From NCBI RefSeq assembly GCF_027587205.1, contig NZ_JAPDOD010000006.1:62001-126000 (forward strand): a DNA stretch of 64,000 nt. The letters run 5' to 3'. The position numbers and the translations under genes were made by a program. Under the pieces are notes generated by a model. The model was not told the DNA's origin and made no database searches. It saw nothing but the letters and a program-made list of their open reading frames with translations. Shown here piece by piece: positions 24,715-32,816 of this stretch; positions within the stretch are counted from its first letter, which is position 1, and each line of letters opens with the position of its first letter. Source of the stretch: Solirubrobacter ginsenosidimutans (GTDB lineage Bacteria; Actinomycetota; Thermoleophilia; Solirubrobacterales; Solirubrobacteraceae).

Positions 24715-25221
24715 TCAGGTCAGCCGCGGGCGCAGCAGATCCGCGGCCTGACGCCGGATGCGTGCGTCACCCAGCCGCAGCGCGTCGACCAGCGCGAGCG
24801 CCTCGTGCATCCACGGGTCGCTCAGGGAGACCTCGCTCGCCGCCTTGTGCAACGGCGTCACCGAGAGCCCGCGAGCGCCGCCGAGCGGGTCCGGCCACAC
24901 CGGCGGAAGCTTGTTCGAAGCCGGGGTCCGGGCGGAGAGCGGAGGCGCCGCCCACGCCGTCGGCATGCCGCGCGCCGGCGCGCCCAGACGCGCGGGTGCG
25001 ACCAGCGCGACGGCGTTCAACAGCAGCTGCTGCGCCGCCGGGCGGATGACCTTCTCGCTCCGCTTGTCGAAGACCGGCGACTCGCCGAGCCGCGTCAGGG
25101 AGCGCTGCAACTCGGCCTGCGGCATCGCAAGATCGCCCGCCAATTCCTGGACCGACCACCCACCGCCCCGGGCGGGCGTCAACAGACCGAGCAGAACGAA
25201 CACGTCAGGCGGGCGGAGCAC
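24715..25221 (-). CDS. Hypothetical protein with possible winged-helix N-terminus
   Basis: A 168-residue protein. The first 75 residues (VFVLLGLLTPARGGGWSVQELAGDLAMPQAELQRSLTRLGESPVFD) look like a winged helix-turn-helix of the kind seen in MarR/IclR-like regulators. The C-terminal half is predicted helical (VSLSDPWMHEALALVDALRLGDARIRRQAADLL). The middle is Pro/Ala-rich. I do not recognise a named family with confidence. Its 3' end faces the TetR gene with two bases between. Confidence 0.65.
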   Translation of the reverse strand: MLRPPDVFVLLGLLTPARGGGWSVQELAGDLAMPQAELQRSLTRLGESPVFDKRSEKVIRPAAQQLLLNAVALVAPARLGAPARGMPTAWAAPPLSARTPASNKLPPVWPDPLGGARGLSVTPLHKAASEVSLSDPWMHEALALVDALRLGDARIRRQAADLLRPRLT

Positions 25222-25258
25222 CGCCGCAACCTAGCGCGGCGGACGTCGTGTATCTTCT

Positions 25259-25278
25259 GTATAAGTCCACGCTTATAC
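25259..25278. promoter_or_regulatory. Inverted repeat, probable ArsR operator
   Basis: GTATAAG (25259-25265) and CTTATAC (25272-25278) are perfect seven-base arms with a six-base spacer. The site is 13 bases upstream of the SRPBCC start and AT-rich within GC-rich DNA, as ArsR-family operators usually are. The regulator is probably the ArsR protein encoded second in the same operon. Confidence 0.6.
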
Positions 25279-25290
25279 TTGGGAGGGAAG

Positions 25291-25941
25291 ATGATCGCCG
25301 ACCCCGCAGCTCTCGCCGGCCTCGTCACACGCGAGGTCCGGACCGGTTCCCGCGCCGGAGCGACGACGAGGATCGCCGTCGCGCGCCGGCTCTACCCCAC
25401 CGATCAGGCCGATCTCTGGGACGCCGTGACGAACGCCGAGCGGATCCCGCGGTGGTTCGTGCCGGTCAGCGGGGAGCTCGTCCTCGGCGGGCATTACCAG
25501 CTGGAAGGCAACGCGGGTGGCGTGGTCGAGCGCTGCGAGGCGCCTTCGGAGTTCGCCGTGACCTGGGAGATGGGCCCGATGGTCTCGTGGCTCGAGGTCA
25601 CCTTGTCGGCGGTCGACGATGGAACCGTCCTGGAACTGGTCCACGAGGCGCCGGTCGATCCGGAGATGTGGGGGCAGTACGGTCCCGGCGCGGTGGGCGT
25701 CGGCTGGGATCTCTGCCTCCTGGGCGTGGGCATGTACGTCGCGGGCGACGCCGTGCCCAATGCCCCCGCGGAGGCGGATGCCTTCCGCACCTCGGTTGAG
25801 GGCACCGAGTTCATCCGCCGGTCGGGCGCGGGGTGGCGAGAGGCCGCGATCGCCGACGGCGACGAAGCGGACGCCGCCCGCGAGGCGGCTGAGCGCACGA
25901 TCGCCGCGTACACCGCTCCCGTGGACGGTCACTCGAGCTAG
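25291..25941 (+). CDS. SRPBCC (AHSA1-like) ligand-binding fold protein
   Basis: A 216-residue START/Bet-v1-fold protein. Typical pieces are VARRLYPTDQADLWDAVTNAERIPRWFVPV, LGGHYQLEGNAGGVVERCEAPSEFAVTWEMG and VTLSAVDDGTVLELVHEAPVDPEMWGQYGPGAVGVGWD. Such proteins bind hydrophobic ligands in a deep cavity and are often paired with ArsR regulators, as here. GGGAGGGA three bases before ATG 25291 supports this start. Stop and next start (ArsR) abut directly, indicating coupling. Confidence 0.9.
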   Translation: MIADPAALAGLVTREVRTGSRAGATTRIAVARRLYPTDQADLWDAVTNAERIPRWFVPVSGELVLGGHYQLEGNAGGVVERCEAPSEFAVTWEMGPMVSWLEVTLSAVDDGTVLELVHEAPVDPEMWGQYGPGAVGVGWDLCLLGVGMYVAGDAVPNAPAEADAFRTSVEGTEFIRRSGAGWREAAIADGDEADAAREAAERTIAAYTAPVDGHSS

Positions 25942-26301
25942 ATGGGCGATGTCTTCGACGCGCTCGGCGAGCCCACCCGCCGGCAGATCCTGGGCCTACT
26001 CGCCGGGCGCGAGCAGCCGGCGGGAGCGCTCGTGGCGGCGCTGCCGTCAATCTCCCAGCCCGCGGTCTCGCAACACCTGAAGGTGCTGCGCGACGCCGGC
26101 CTGGTGACCGTGCGCGCCGAGGGCACCCGCAGGTTCTACGCCGTCGACGAGGCGGGGATCGAAGCCGCCCGCGCGTGGCTCACGCATCTGGTCGACCCCG
26201 TGGCGCCGTTCGCGCAACCGCTCGACGCGCTCGCGACCGAGGTCGCGCGCGGCAAGCGGGATCGAGCTCGTTCACAAATGCGGGCGAGGCGCTCCGCTTA
26301 G
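25942..26301 (+). CDS. ArsR-family transcriptional regulator
   Basis: A 119-residue winged-helix regulator: MGDVFDALGEPTRRQILGLLAGREQPAGALVAALPSISQPAVSQHLKVLRDAGLVTVRAEGTRRFYAVD is a textbook ArsR domain. The metal-binding ELCVCDL motif of ArsR/SmtB is absent, so this is the non-metal type that accompanies SRPBCC/AHSA1 proteins. It begins directly after the SRPBCC stop codon. It likely binds the GTATAAG repeat upstream of the operon. Confidence 0.93.
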   Translation: MGDVFDALGEPTRRQILGLLAGREQPAGALVAALPSISQPAVSQHLKVLRDAGLVTVRAEGTRRFYAVDEAGIEAARAWLTHLVDPVAPFAQPLDALATEVARGKRDRARSQMRARRSA

Positions 26302-26397
26302 GAGCCTCCGATCGCTCTCATCAAGCGTTCCTCCCGCGGTTGACGCCGCGCCCCAATAGTCGGAGAATCGGTTCCTTCGACTTGGAGGTGGTGCACC

Positions 26398-27000
26398 GTG
26401 GCCTGGAGCCTGCGCGGCAACTACGTCGAGACCTGCTCGTGCGAGCTGATGTGTCCGTGCAACCTGTCGTTCGATCACGGCGCGACGTACGACTTCTGCC
26501 GTGCGACGCTCGCGTTCGAGATCCGTGAGGGAGAGATCGAGGGCACCGCGATCGGCGGCCTCAACATCGTCGCGATCATCGACACGCCGAAGGTCATGAC
26601 CGACGGGAACTGGAAGCTCGGCGTCTTCGTCGACGAGCGCGCCAGCGACGAGCAGTCCGACAAGCTCGTCCAGGTCTTCACCGGTCAGCTCGGAGGCCCG
26701 ATGGCCGGGCTCGCGCCGCTAGTAGGAGAGGTGCTGGGCGTCGAGCGGGCGCCGATCGAAGTGCTCCACGACGGGCTCCGTCACAGCGTGCGAATCGGGG
26801 ACGCGGTCGACTTCGAGGTCGAGGACATCGTTCCGTTCGGGGTCACGACGGGTGAGCCGGTTCGGTTCGACGGCATGTTCCACCCTGCGGGGTCCGATCT
26901 CACGATGGCGGAGGCGACCCGTTCGCAGATCAACGGCTTCGGGATCCAGTACGAGGGCAAGACCGGGCTCTCGAAGAGCGAGTTCGCCTGGGCGGCCTGA
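26398..27000 (+). CDS. DUF1326 domain protein
   Basis: A 200-residue DUF1326 protein: the N-terminal GNYVETCSCELMCPCNLSF carries the family's CxCxxxCPC-type cysteine cluster, suggesting metal binding or redox function. The rest is beta-rich (GGLNIVAIIDTPKVMTDGNWKLGVFVDERAS). GTG 26398 follows GGAGGTG. It is followed five bases later by a DUF2182 membrane protein; these two families are regularly adjacent. Function is not established; a copper- or other metal-handling role is plausible. Confidence 0.88.
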   Translation: MAWSLRGNYVETCSCELMCPCNLSFDHGATYDFCRATLAFEIREGEIEGTAIGGLNIVAIIDTPKVMTDGNWKLGVFVDERASDEQSDKLVQVFTGQLGGPMAGLAPLVGEVLGVERAPIEVLHDGLRHSVRIGDAVDFEVEDIVPFGVTTGEPVRFDGMFHPAGSDLTMAEATRSQINGFGIQYEGKTGLSKSEFAWAA

Positions 27001-27005
27001 AGTAC

Positions 27006-27821
27006 GTGATCGCCCCGGCGCGAGATTCGGTCTCCGCCGACGCCGGACTGGCGCCTGCGTTCACAGCCGCGCGTGCACGTCTCGGAATCGTCGCCGTGCT
27101 CGTCGGGCTCGCGGCCATCGGCTGGTGGTCGACGATCGATCGCATGCAGGGCATGGACGACGGCCCGTGGACGGCGCTCGGAACCGCGGGCTGGTTCGTC
27201 GGCACCTGGATCGTGATGATGGCCGCGATGATGTTCCCCGCCCTCGCTCCGACGGTCGCGCTGTATTCGCGCATGACCAAGGAGCGCTCGCCTGTGGCGC
27301 CGCTGCTGTTCACGGCGGGCTACCTGCTGTTGTGGGGTGCCGCGGGAGCGTTTGCGTTCGTGCTCGCGCGTGCGTGCGGACGGATCGCCGGCGATGCGCT
27401 CGCGTGGGACGAGGCCGGGCGGTGGCTCGCCGGCGGCACGCTCGTGGCCGCTGCCGTCTACGAGTTGACGCCGTTCAAGGACGTCTGCCTCGGCAAGTGC
27501 CGCAGCCCGCTGGGGTTCTTGCTCGGCGCGTGGCGCGACGGCCGCGCGGGGTCGCTGCGGATGGGCGCCGAGCACGGCGCGTGGTGCGTCGGGTGCTGCT
27601 GGGCGCTGATGGCATCGTTGTTCGCACTCGGCGTGATGAGCATCACGTGGATGGCGTGCGTCGCCGCGCTGATCGCCGTCGAGAAGACCCTCCCGTGGCG
27701 TCGCGCCGCGACCTTCGGCACCATGGCGATCCTCCTCGTGCTCGGCATACTCGTGCTCGCGGCGCCCGATTCCATCCCCGGGCTCACGATTCCCGAGCAC
27801 ATGGCGATGCCGCAGATGTAG
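27006..27821 (+). CDS. DUF2182 membrane protein
   Basis: A 271-residue predicted metal-binding integral membrane protein. About six hydrophobic helices are visible, starting LGIVAVLVGLAAIGWWST. Conserved family features are the Met-rich VGTWIVMMAAMMFPALAPT, the YELTPFKDVCLGKCRSPLGFL cysteine segment, and GAWCVGCCWALMASLFALGVMSITWMA. The Met, Cys and His content (ending EHMAMPQM) suggests transition-metal binding. It is probably an operon partner of the DUF1326 protein just upstream. Confidence 0.9.
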   Translation: MIAPARDSVSADAGLAPAFTAARARLGIVAVLVGLAAIGWWSTIDRMQGMDDGPWTALGTAGWFVGTWIVMMAAMMFPALAPTVALYSRMTKERSPVAPLLFTAGYLLLWGAAGAFAFVLARACGRIAGDALAWDEAGRWLAGGTLVAAAVYELTPFKDVCLGKCRSPLGFLLGAWRDGRAGSLRMGAEHGAWCVGCCWALMASLFALGVMSITWMACVAALIAVEKTLPWRRAATFGTMAILLVLGILVLAAPDSIPGLTIPEHMAMPQM

Positions 27822-27833
27822 TCGTCGGCGAAG

Positions 27834-28535
27834 ATGTCTGGCGTGACCGTCGAAGCGCCCTCCTTCTCCCCTGAACTGTTCACGTTCCTGCGCGACCTGG
27901 CCGACAACAACGACCGTGAGTGGTTCGCGGCCAACAAGCCGCGCTACGTCGCCGAAGTGCAGGAACCCGCGCTGGCCTTCATCGAGGACATCGGCCTGCG
28001 GCTCCCGGAGATCAGCCGCCACTTCGTCGCCGACGCCCGCACCAACGGCGGATCGATGTTCCGCATCCACCGCGACGTCCGCTTCTCCAAGGACAAATCG
28101 CCCTACAAGACGCAGGTCGGCATCCAGTTCCGCCACGCCCGCTCGCGCGACGTCCACGCCCCCGGCTTCTACCTCAACCTCGAACCCGGACGCGTCTTCA
28201 TGGCCTGCGGCACCTGGCGCCCGGACCGCGACACGTTGCACGCGATCCGCACCGCGATCGCGGCTCGCCCAGCCCGGTGGCAGGGGATCGTCGAAGCGCC
28301 GCCGTTCAGCGACCGCTTCCGCCTCGGCGGCGAGACCCTCAAGCGCCCGCCGGCGGGCTTCGACCGCGAGCACCCGCTGATCGAGGAGCTCAAGCGCAAG
28401 GACTTCATCGCCGCCGCCGAGTTGACCGAGGCCGACGTGACCGCGGATGGGTTCCTCGACCAGTTCCTCGAGCTGTGCGGCGAGGCGGGCGAGTTCATGC
28501 GCTTCCTCTGCGACGGCGCGCGCGTGGCCTACTGA
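27834..28535 (+). CDS. DUF2461 family protein
   Basis: A 233-residue protein of the DUF2461/TIGR02453 family. Diagnostic segments are FLRDLADNNDREWFAANKPRYVAEVQEPALAFIEDIG, MFRIHRDVRFSKDKSPYKTQVG and PGFYLNLEPGRVFMACGTWRPDRDTLHAIRTAI, the last close to the family's conserved G.g.w.p. No enzymatic function is known to me. It starts 12 bases after the DUF2182 gene, so it may belong to the same transcript. Confidence 0.92.
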   Translation: MSGVTVEAPSFSPELFTFLRDLADNNDREWFAANKPRYVAEVQEPALAFIEDIGLRLPEISRHFVADARTNGGSMFRIHRDVRFSKDKSPYKTQVGIQFRHARSRDVHAPGFYLNLEPGRVFMACGTWRPDRDTLHAIRTAIAARPARWQGIVEAPPFSDRFRLGGETLKRPPAGFDREHPLIEELKRKDFIAAAELTEADVTADGFLDQFLELCGEAGEFMRFLCDGARVAY

Positions 28536-28538
28536 ACG

Positions 28539-28690
28539 TCAGAGCGGAGCGCGGGCCAGCGTCAGGGCCGAGATGCCGCCGAGCGCGGTGAGGTACTCGC
28601 GATCGGCGGTCGAGAGCGGCCGTTCGTCGGCGAAGCCGACGCCCAGCACGCCGAGGCGAGCAGAAGCACTCGCGCCAGAGCCGGCGTCGG
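28539..28690 (-). pseudogene. Remnant of a GAF-domain gene (C-terminal end)
   Basis: The minus-strand translation ends RLGVLGVGFADERPLSTADREYLTALGGISALTLARAPL, a good match to the last strand and helix of a GAF sensor domain (…GVLgLGF…l...dr.fL.alA.q.A.AL.RA.L). No start, no N-terminal GAF part and no Shine-Dalgarno are present upstream, where the frame is low-complexity. It is most likely the 3' stub of a deleted regulator gene. No functional product is expected. Confidence 0.5.
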
Positions 28691-28807
28691 TGCTGACCAC
28701 TGACGCGCGTTTTGCACGCGCCGTCGCGGCACACGCCCGCGTTCCGGTGCTTCTCGTCGGCTGACGACACGGGGGCGAGTCTCGCGCCGCGGCACCTATG
28801 TAGGGGC

Positions 28808-29371
28808 ATGGACGACCGACCCACACCGATAGATCCAGACCAGGTCGAACGGCGTTTCGCCGCGCTGCTCGAGAAGGCCGGGCTGCCCCGCTTCACCTCC
28901 TCGTTTCACGACACGGAGACGGACCTGCTCGAGGTCAGCTGGGATCACGGATTCACGATCCACATCGACCTCACGCGCTCCGACATGGCGCCGATCGACG
29001 ACATGGAGCGGGCCGCGATCCTCGAACTGCCCTACCAGTGCGAAGACCATGAGCCGATTCACGTGACCGTTCCCGGGTCAGCGGACGATCCGCGCTCCGT
29101 CGCATCGATCCCCGGCGTCGTGGTCCACCGCGGGCCGCCACTGCACCCGGACGATCTCATGGTGTACGAAGGCATCCCGGTCACGTCTCCCTCCCGCACG
29201 CTGATCGACCTCGCCGAGGTCATGACCGCCGACGAGCTCAGGGCGGCGTTCGGTCGCGCGCGGGAGATCGGGCTGCTCGACCCGGACGCGCTTCGCGCCT
29301 CACGAGCCCGGGTCGAGTGGCGTCCGTCGCTGGCGATGCTCGACGAGGTGATCGAGGAGTTCTGCGGCTGA
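28808..29371 (+). CDS. Hypothetical protein with AbiEi-like C-terminal segment
   Basis: A 187-residue acidic protein. The C-terminal third (VYEGIPVTSPSRTLIDLAEVMTADELRAAFGRAREIGLLDPDAL) matches the conserved tail found in many actinobacterial proteins labelled type IV toxin-antitoxin AbiEi-like or DUF559-type. The N-terminal 100 residues (LPRFTSSFHDTETDLLEVSWDHGFTIHIDLTRSDMAPIDDMERAA) are not recognised, and the usual N-terminal winged helix is absent. No toxin partner lies nearby. The start is the first ATG of the plausible coding part. Confidence 0.65.
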   Translation: MDDRPTPIDPDQVERRFAALLEKAGLPRFTSSFHDTETDLLEVSWDHGFTIHIDLTRSDMAPIDDMERAAILELPYQCEDHEPIHVTVPGSADDPRSVASIPGVVVHRGPPLHPDDLMVYEGIPVTSPSRTLIDLAEVMTADELRAAFGRAREIGLLDPDALRASRARVEWRPSLAMLDEVIEEFCG

Positions 29372-29471
29372 GGTCGAGCTGAAGTCCGCACAGAGACATC
29401 GACGCGCGGCGCGCCACCGCGCACGCGACACGGCCCTGAGCTTCGCACCGCTTCCTGGTGACGGCGACCGG

Positions 29472-30494
29472 TTGACGGCGTCGCCGGCGGCCCCGGAGCA
29501 TCCCGGACAAGTGCACGATCGGTCGCGCGAGAATCCCAAGAGACGCCGCCGAGACCAACCAGCGCCGGTGGTCGAGCGCGGGCGCCCGGTCGGCGCGGCC
29601 GCGGTGCTGGCGCTGCAGCGCAGTGCCGGCAACCGCGCGGTCTGCGAGGCGCTCCGGCCGCGCACCGCGGGCGTCGCGCGCGCTCCGAAGCCTGAGCCGA
29701 AGCCTCAGCGGCCGCGCTTGCGCAGCTCCCGCGGCAGCCTCCAGCGGCTGATCGTCAACGTCGGCCACGACATGCTCGACACCGAGCTGCGCAAGGACAA
29801 CGGCTGGATCATCGCCAAGGACATCGAGATCGCGCTGCGAGACGGCGGCGTCACGCAGCAGGTGCGCGAACTCGCCCTCGTGTCTGCCTACAAAGGGCTC
29901 AAGCGCGACGAGAACATCTACCTCGTCGGGCACGGCGCGCCGGGGTTCGTCGGTGTCAAGGACGCGGAGGAGGTGGCGGCGGCGCTCGGCCTCGCGCTGC
30001 CGGAGGACTACGCGGGGAAGATCAAATCGCTGTCCTGCTCGACCGGCACGGCCCCGATGCCGACCGAGAAGGAGCAGCGGTACTGGTCCGGCGTGGCCGA
30101 GCTCGCGGCGCTGCTCGAGCGGGTCTCCGTCCCGGTCGAGGGCGCGTACGGCATCGCGCTCAACCACCCGGCCTTCCAGGGCGCCAAGCGCACGGTCAAG
30201 CCCGGCGCGGACAACTGGGACAAGGTCCTGGCCGAGATCGTCAAGACCCAGAAGTACGTCGACGCTGCCTGGAAGAACTACGTCGCTCCACTCGCGAAGC
30301 AGCCGATGCTCGAGCCGTTCATGACGATCCCGCTGATGGCGGAGATGCTCTCACGGCCGTTCTACGTCGACCTCGAGCGCAGGATCGAGCCATATCTGGT
30401 CGACAAGACCGAGGACACGACGATCGCGGTCAGCTCCGGCACCGGCTTCTCGTCGATCATCCTCGATCTCCACGAAGCGAGTTTCAAGGCCTGA
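29472..30494 (+). CDS. Probable injection-system cargo with C80/caspase-like protease fold
   Basis: A 340-residue protein. The N-terminal ~60 residues are disordered and basic and contain AVLALQRSAGNRAVCEAL, the LQRxxGNxAV motif typical of proteins that travel with extracellular contractile injection systems and DUF4157 toxins. After a linker comes a fold resembling the C80/MARTX-type cysteine protease: LIVNVGHDMLD, ENIYLVGHGAPGF (candidate catalytic His near 154) and IKSLSCSTGTAPMP (candidate Cys near 187). No secretion signal is seen. The start TTG 29472 is uncertain; GTG 29511 is an alternative. The motif reading is inference. Confidence 0.65.
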   Translation: MTASPAAPEHPGQVHDRSRENPKRRRRDQPAPVVERGRPVGAAAVLALQRSAGNRAVCEALRPRTAGVARAPKPEPKPQRPRLRSSRGSLQRLIVNVGHDMLDTELRKDNGWIIAKDIEIALRDGGVTQQVRELALVSAYKGLKRDENIYLVGHGAPGFVGVKDAEEVAAALGLALPEDYAGKIKSLSCSTGTAPMPTEKEQRYWSGVAELAALLERVSVPVEGAYGIALNHPAFQGAKRTVKPGADNWDKVLAEIVKTQKYVDAAWKNYVAPLAKQPMLEPFMTIPLMAEMLSRPFYVDLERRIEPYLVDKTEDTTIAVSSGTGFSSIILDLHEASFKA

Positions 30495-30502
30495 CGCGCG
30501 CG

Positions 30503-31132
30503 TCAGTGGTAGCGGTCGAAGTCGTCCGGCCAAGGCAGCGGGAACAGGTGCCGGAGCGGCCGCGCGTTCGCGATCACCTTGGCGAAGGACGGGCGTTGCG
30601 CCAACGCGCGGTAATACCGCGTGAGGTGCGGGTGCGTGGCCTCATCCCACGGGTGGATCGCCAGGGCGTAGAAGAGTCCCGGCGCCGCGGCGCAGTCGGC
30701 GATCGTGAACGCGTCGCCGGCCACGAACTCGTAGCGGGACAGCTGCGCCTCGAGCATGCCGTACGCCATGTCCATCTGGCCGTGCGCCTTCGCGATGGCA
30801 CGCTCGTCGAAGCGCTGCTCGATCGTGTCGAAGACGACCGCCTGGACCGCGTCGGAGACGTACTGGTCGCAGAGCCGATCCCACAGGCGGGCCTCGAGCG
30901 TCGGGACGAGCCGGGAGCCCGCGACGTGCTCGATGATGATCGAGGTCTCACCGATGATCTGGTCGCCGTCGCGCAGCACCGGGATCGAGGCCGGCGGCCA
31001 CAGCTCGGCCAGTTCGGCACGGTCGAAGTCACGCTGCTCCTCGAGGATGTCGTACTCGACGCCCAGCTCGTCGAGCGCGATCAGGACCTTCTGGCAGTAC
31101 AGCGCGAAGGGGTGCTCGTACAGGGTGAGCAT
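30503..31132 (-). CDS. Glutathione S-transferase-like protein
   Basis: A 209-residue protein with an N-terminal thioredoxin-like domain (LTLYEHPFALYCQKVLIALDELGVEYDI; cis-Pro in PASIPVLRDGD; GETSIIIEHV) and an all-helical C-terminal domain (YEFVAGDAFTIADCAAAPGLFYAL), as in GSTs. The N-terminal SPFCxK-type site is seen as YCQK. Actinobacteria generally lack glutathione, so the real thiol may differ. It is the last gene of the ECF42-DGPF-GST transcript and starts three bases after the DGPF stop. Confidence 0.9.
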   Translation of the reverse strand: MLTLYEHPFALYCQKVLIALDELGVEYDILEEQRDFDRAELAELWPPASIPVLRDGDQIIGETSIIIEHVAGSRLVPTLEARLWDRLCDQYVSDAVQAVVFDTIEQRFDERAIAKAHGQMDMAYGMLEAQLSRYEFVAGDAFTIADCAAAPGLFYALAIHPWDEATHPHLTRYYRALAQRPSFAKVIANARPLRHLFPLPWPDDFDRYH

Positions 31133-31135
31133 TCC

Positions 31136-31498
31136 TTAGGCCTCCTCGCCGCCGCCCTGCATCAGCGCACGGATCTCCATGCCCCAGTGCAGGGCGTCGG
31201 GCCAGCGCGCGGCGATCTCCTCGGCGCGTTCCGGCGTGGCGACGTCGACGATGCAGTAGCCGGCCAGTGCCTCCTTGGCCTCCAGGAACGGGCCGTCGGT
31301 GACGGTGACGACGCCGTCGCGGACGTGCGTCGAGCGCGCCTGCGAGGCGTCGGCCAGACCCTCGCCGCCGACCCACTCGCCAGTCGCCGACAGCTCCTCG
31401 ACGATGTCGCCGGCGGTGTGCATCAACACTTCCTTTTCCGCCTGCGAAAAGCCGTTCCAAGCTTCGGTGTTCTGGTAGATCAGCAGGATGTAGCGCAT
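31136..31498 (-). CDS. YCII/DGPF-domain protein
   Basis: A 120-residue ferredoxin-like-fold YCII-related protein: MRYILLIYQNTEAW at the start, VTDGPFLEAKEALAGYCIVDVATPERAEEIAARWPDALHWGMEIRAL at the end, with the DGPF signature. DGPF proteins are the hallmark partners of ECF42 sigma factors, as here. Their function is unknown. It lies 27 bases after the sigma-factor gene. Confidence 0.93.
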   Translation of the reverse strand: MRYILLIYQNTEAWNGFSQAEKEVLMHTAGDIVEELSATGEWVGGEGLADASQARSTHVRDGVVTVTDGPFLEAKEALAGYCIVDVATPERAEEIAARWPDALHWGMEIRALMQGGGEEA

Positions 31499-31525
31499 CG
31501 AAATACTCCTCGTGGTTAGGGCTGG

Positions 31526-32758
31526 TCACCCTACGGTCGGAGCTGCCGGCGGGTTCTCTACATCGCCTCGCAATCTTTCTGCTCGGGCCTGCAGATACCG
31601 CTGTTCGGGGATGCTGGTGGTGCGGCGGGCGGCCTCTTCGTACCCAGCGAGCGCGGCCCGCGTGTCACCGGCCATCTCATGCAGGTGCGCGCGCACGGAG
31701 GCGAGCCGATGATGCTGCGCGAGCCGCCGGTCGTCATCCAGCGCGTCGAGGCTCGCCAGCCCCGCGCGCGGGCCCTCGACCATCGCGACCGCGACGGCGC
31801 GGTTGAGCGTCACGACCGGACTCGGCGACAGCGCCTGCAGGAGGTCGTAGAGCTTGAGGATCTGCGGCCAGTCGGTGTCGGCGGCCGTCGCGGCTTCGCC
31901 GTGGACGGCCGCGATCGCCGCCTGTAGCTGGTAGGGACCGAGCGGGGCGCGCGACAACGCCTGCTGGATCAACGCGCTTCCCTCCTGCAGCAGCGCGCGG
32001 TCCCACTTGCCGCGGTCCTGCTCGGCCAGCGGGACGAGCGCGCCGTCGGGACGATCACGCGCACCGCTGCGCGCCTGGGTCAGCAGCATCAGCGCCAGCA
32101 GCCCCGCGACCTCGCCGTCCTCGGGTAGAAGCGCGCGCGTCATCCGCGTCAGGCGGATCGCCTCGTGCGCGAGCTCGCGCCGCTGGAGGCGCTCGCCCGA
32201 TGTCGCGGTGTAGCCCTCGTTGAAGATCAGGTAGAGCACGTGCAGCACGACGCCGACCCGCGCCGCGCGCTCTTCGCCGGGCGGAAGCTCGAAGCGGGCA
32301 CCGGCGATCGTCGCCTTGGCACGGCTGATGCGCTGCGCCATCGTCGCCTCCGGCACGAGGAACGCGCTGGCGATCTGCGCGGTCGTCAGACCACCGACGG
32401 CGCGCAGCGTGAGCGCCAGCTGCGACGGCGGCGACAGCGCCGGATGGCAGCAGAGGAACAGCAACGTCAGCGTGTCGTCCTCGTCGGGAACGCTGACGCT
32501 CGGCACCTCCTGGGCGAACGCCACCTCCTCGCGACGAGTCCGCGCCGCCTCGGCCCGCAGGGCGTCGATCAGCCGGCGGGTGGCGACGGCGATCAACCAG
32601 CCGCGCGGATTGTCCGGCACGCCCTCCTCCGGCCACTGCTGCGTGGCCGCGATGAGCGCCTCCTGGGTGGCGTCCTCAGCGAGGTCGAAGCGGCCGTGGC
32701 GCCGGGTGACGGCGGCGAGCACCTGAGGTGCGAGCTCCTGCAGGTCCCGTTCGTTCAC
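31526..32758 (-). CDS. ECF42-type RNA polymerase sigma factor with TPR-like extension
   Basis: A 410-residue ECF sigma factor. Region 2 reads VLAAVTRRHGRFDLAEDATQEALIAATQQWPEEGVPDNPRGWLIAVATRRLID; region 4 reads FLCCHPALSPPSQLALTLRAVGGLTTAQIASAFLVPEATMAQRISRAKATI. The long C-terminal part (~200 residues of helical pairs, including TLNRAVAVAMVEGPRAGLASLDAL) is the ECF42-specific TPR-like extension that replaces an anti-sigma factor. GTG 32758 is chosen by homology to the family start; an earlier in-frame start exists at 32812. It heads the operon with DGPF and GST genes. Confidence 0.92.
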   Translation of the reverse strand: MNERDLQELAPQVLAAVTRRHGRFDLAEDATQEALIAATQQWPEEGVPDNPRGWLIAVATRRLIDALRAEAARTRREEVAFAQEVPSVSVPDEDDTLTLLFLCCHPALSPPSQLALTLRAVGGLTTAQIASAFLVPEATMAQRISRAKATIAGARFELPPGEERAARVGVVLHVLYLIFNEGYTATSGERLQRRELAHEAIRLTRMTRALLPEDGEVAGLLALMLLTQARSGARDRPDGALVPLAEQDRGKWDRALLQEGSALIQQALSRAPLGPYQLQAAIAAVHGEAATAADTDWPQILKLYDLLQALSPSPVVTLNRAVAVAMVEGPRAGLASLDALDDDRRLAQHHRLASVRAHLHEMAGDTRAALAGYEEAARRTTSIPEQRYLQARAERLRGDVENPPAAPTVG

Positions 32759-32816
32759 CGCACCTGCATCTTCCCGGTAGAGGTCTGACGGCGGACAAAC
32801 ACTCTGCCGCAATCTC

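Noticed and set aside
25274..25279. TATACT as the -10 element of the SRPBCC-ArsR operon
   Set aside because: It lies almost entirely within the inverted repeat and would put the transcription start inside the Shine-Dalgarno; more likely just part of the operator.
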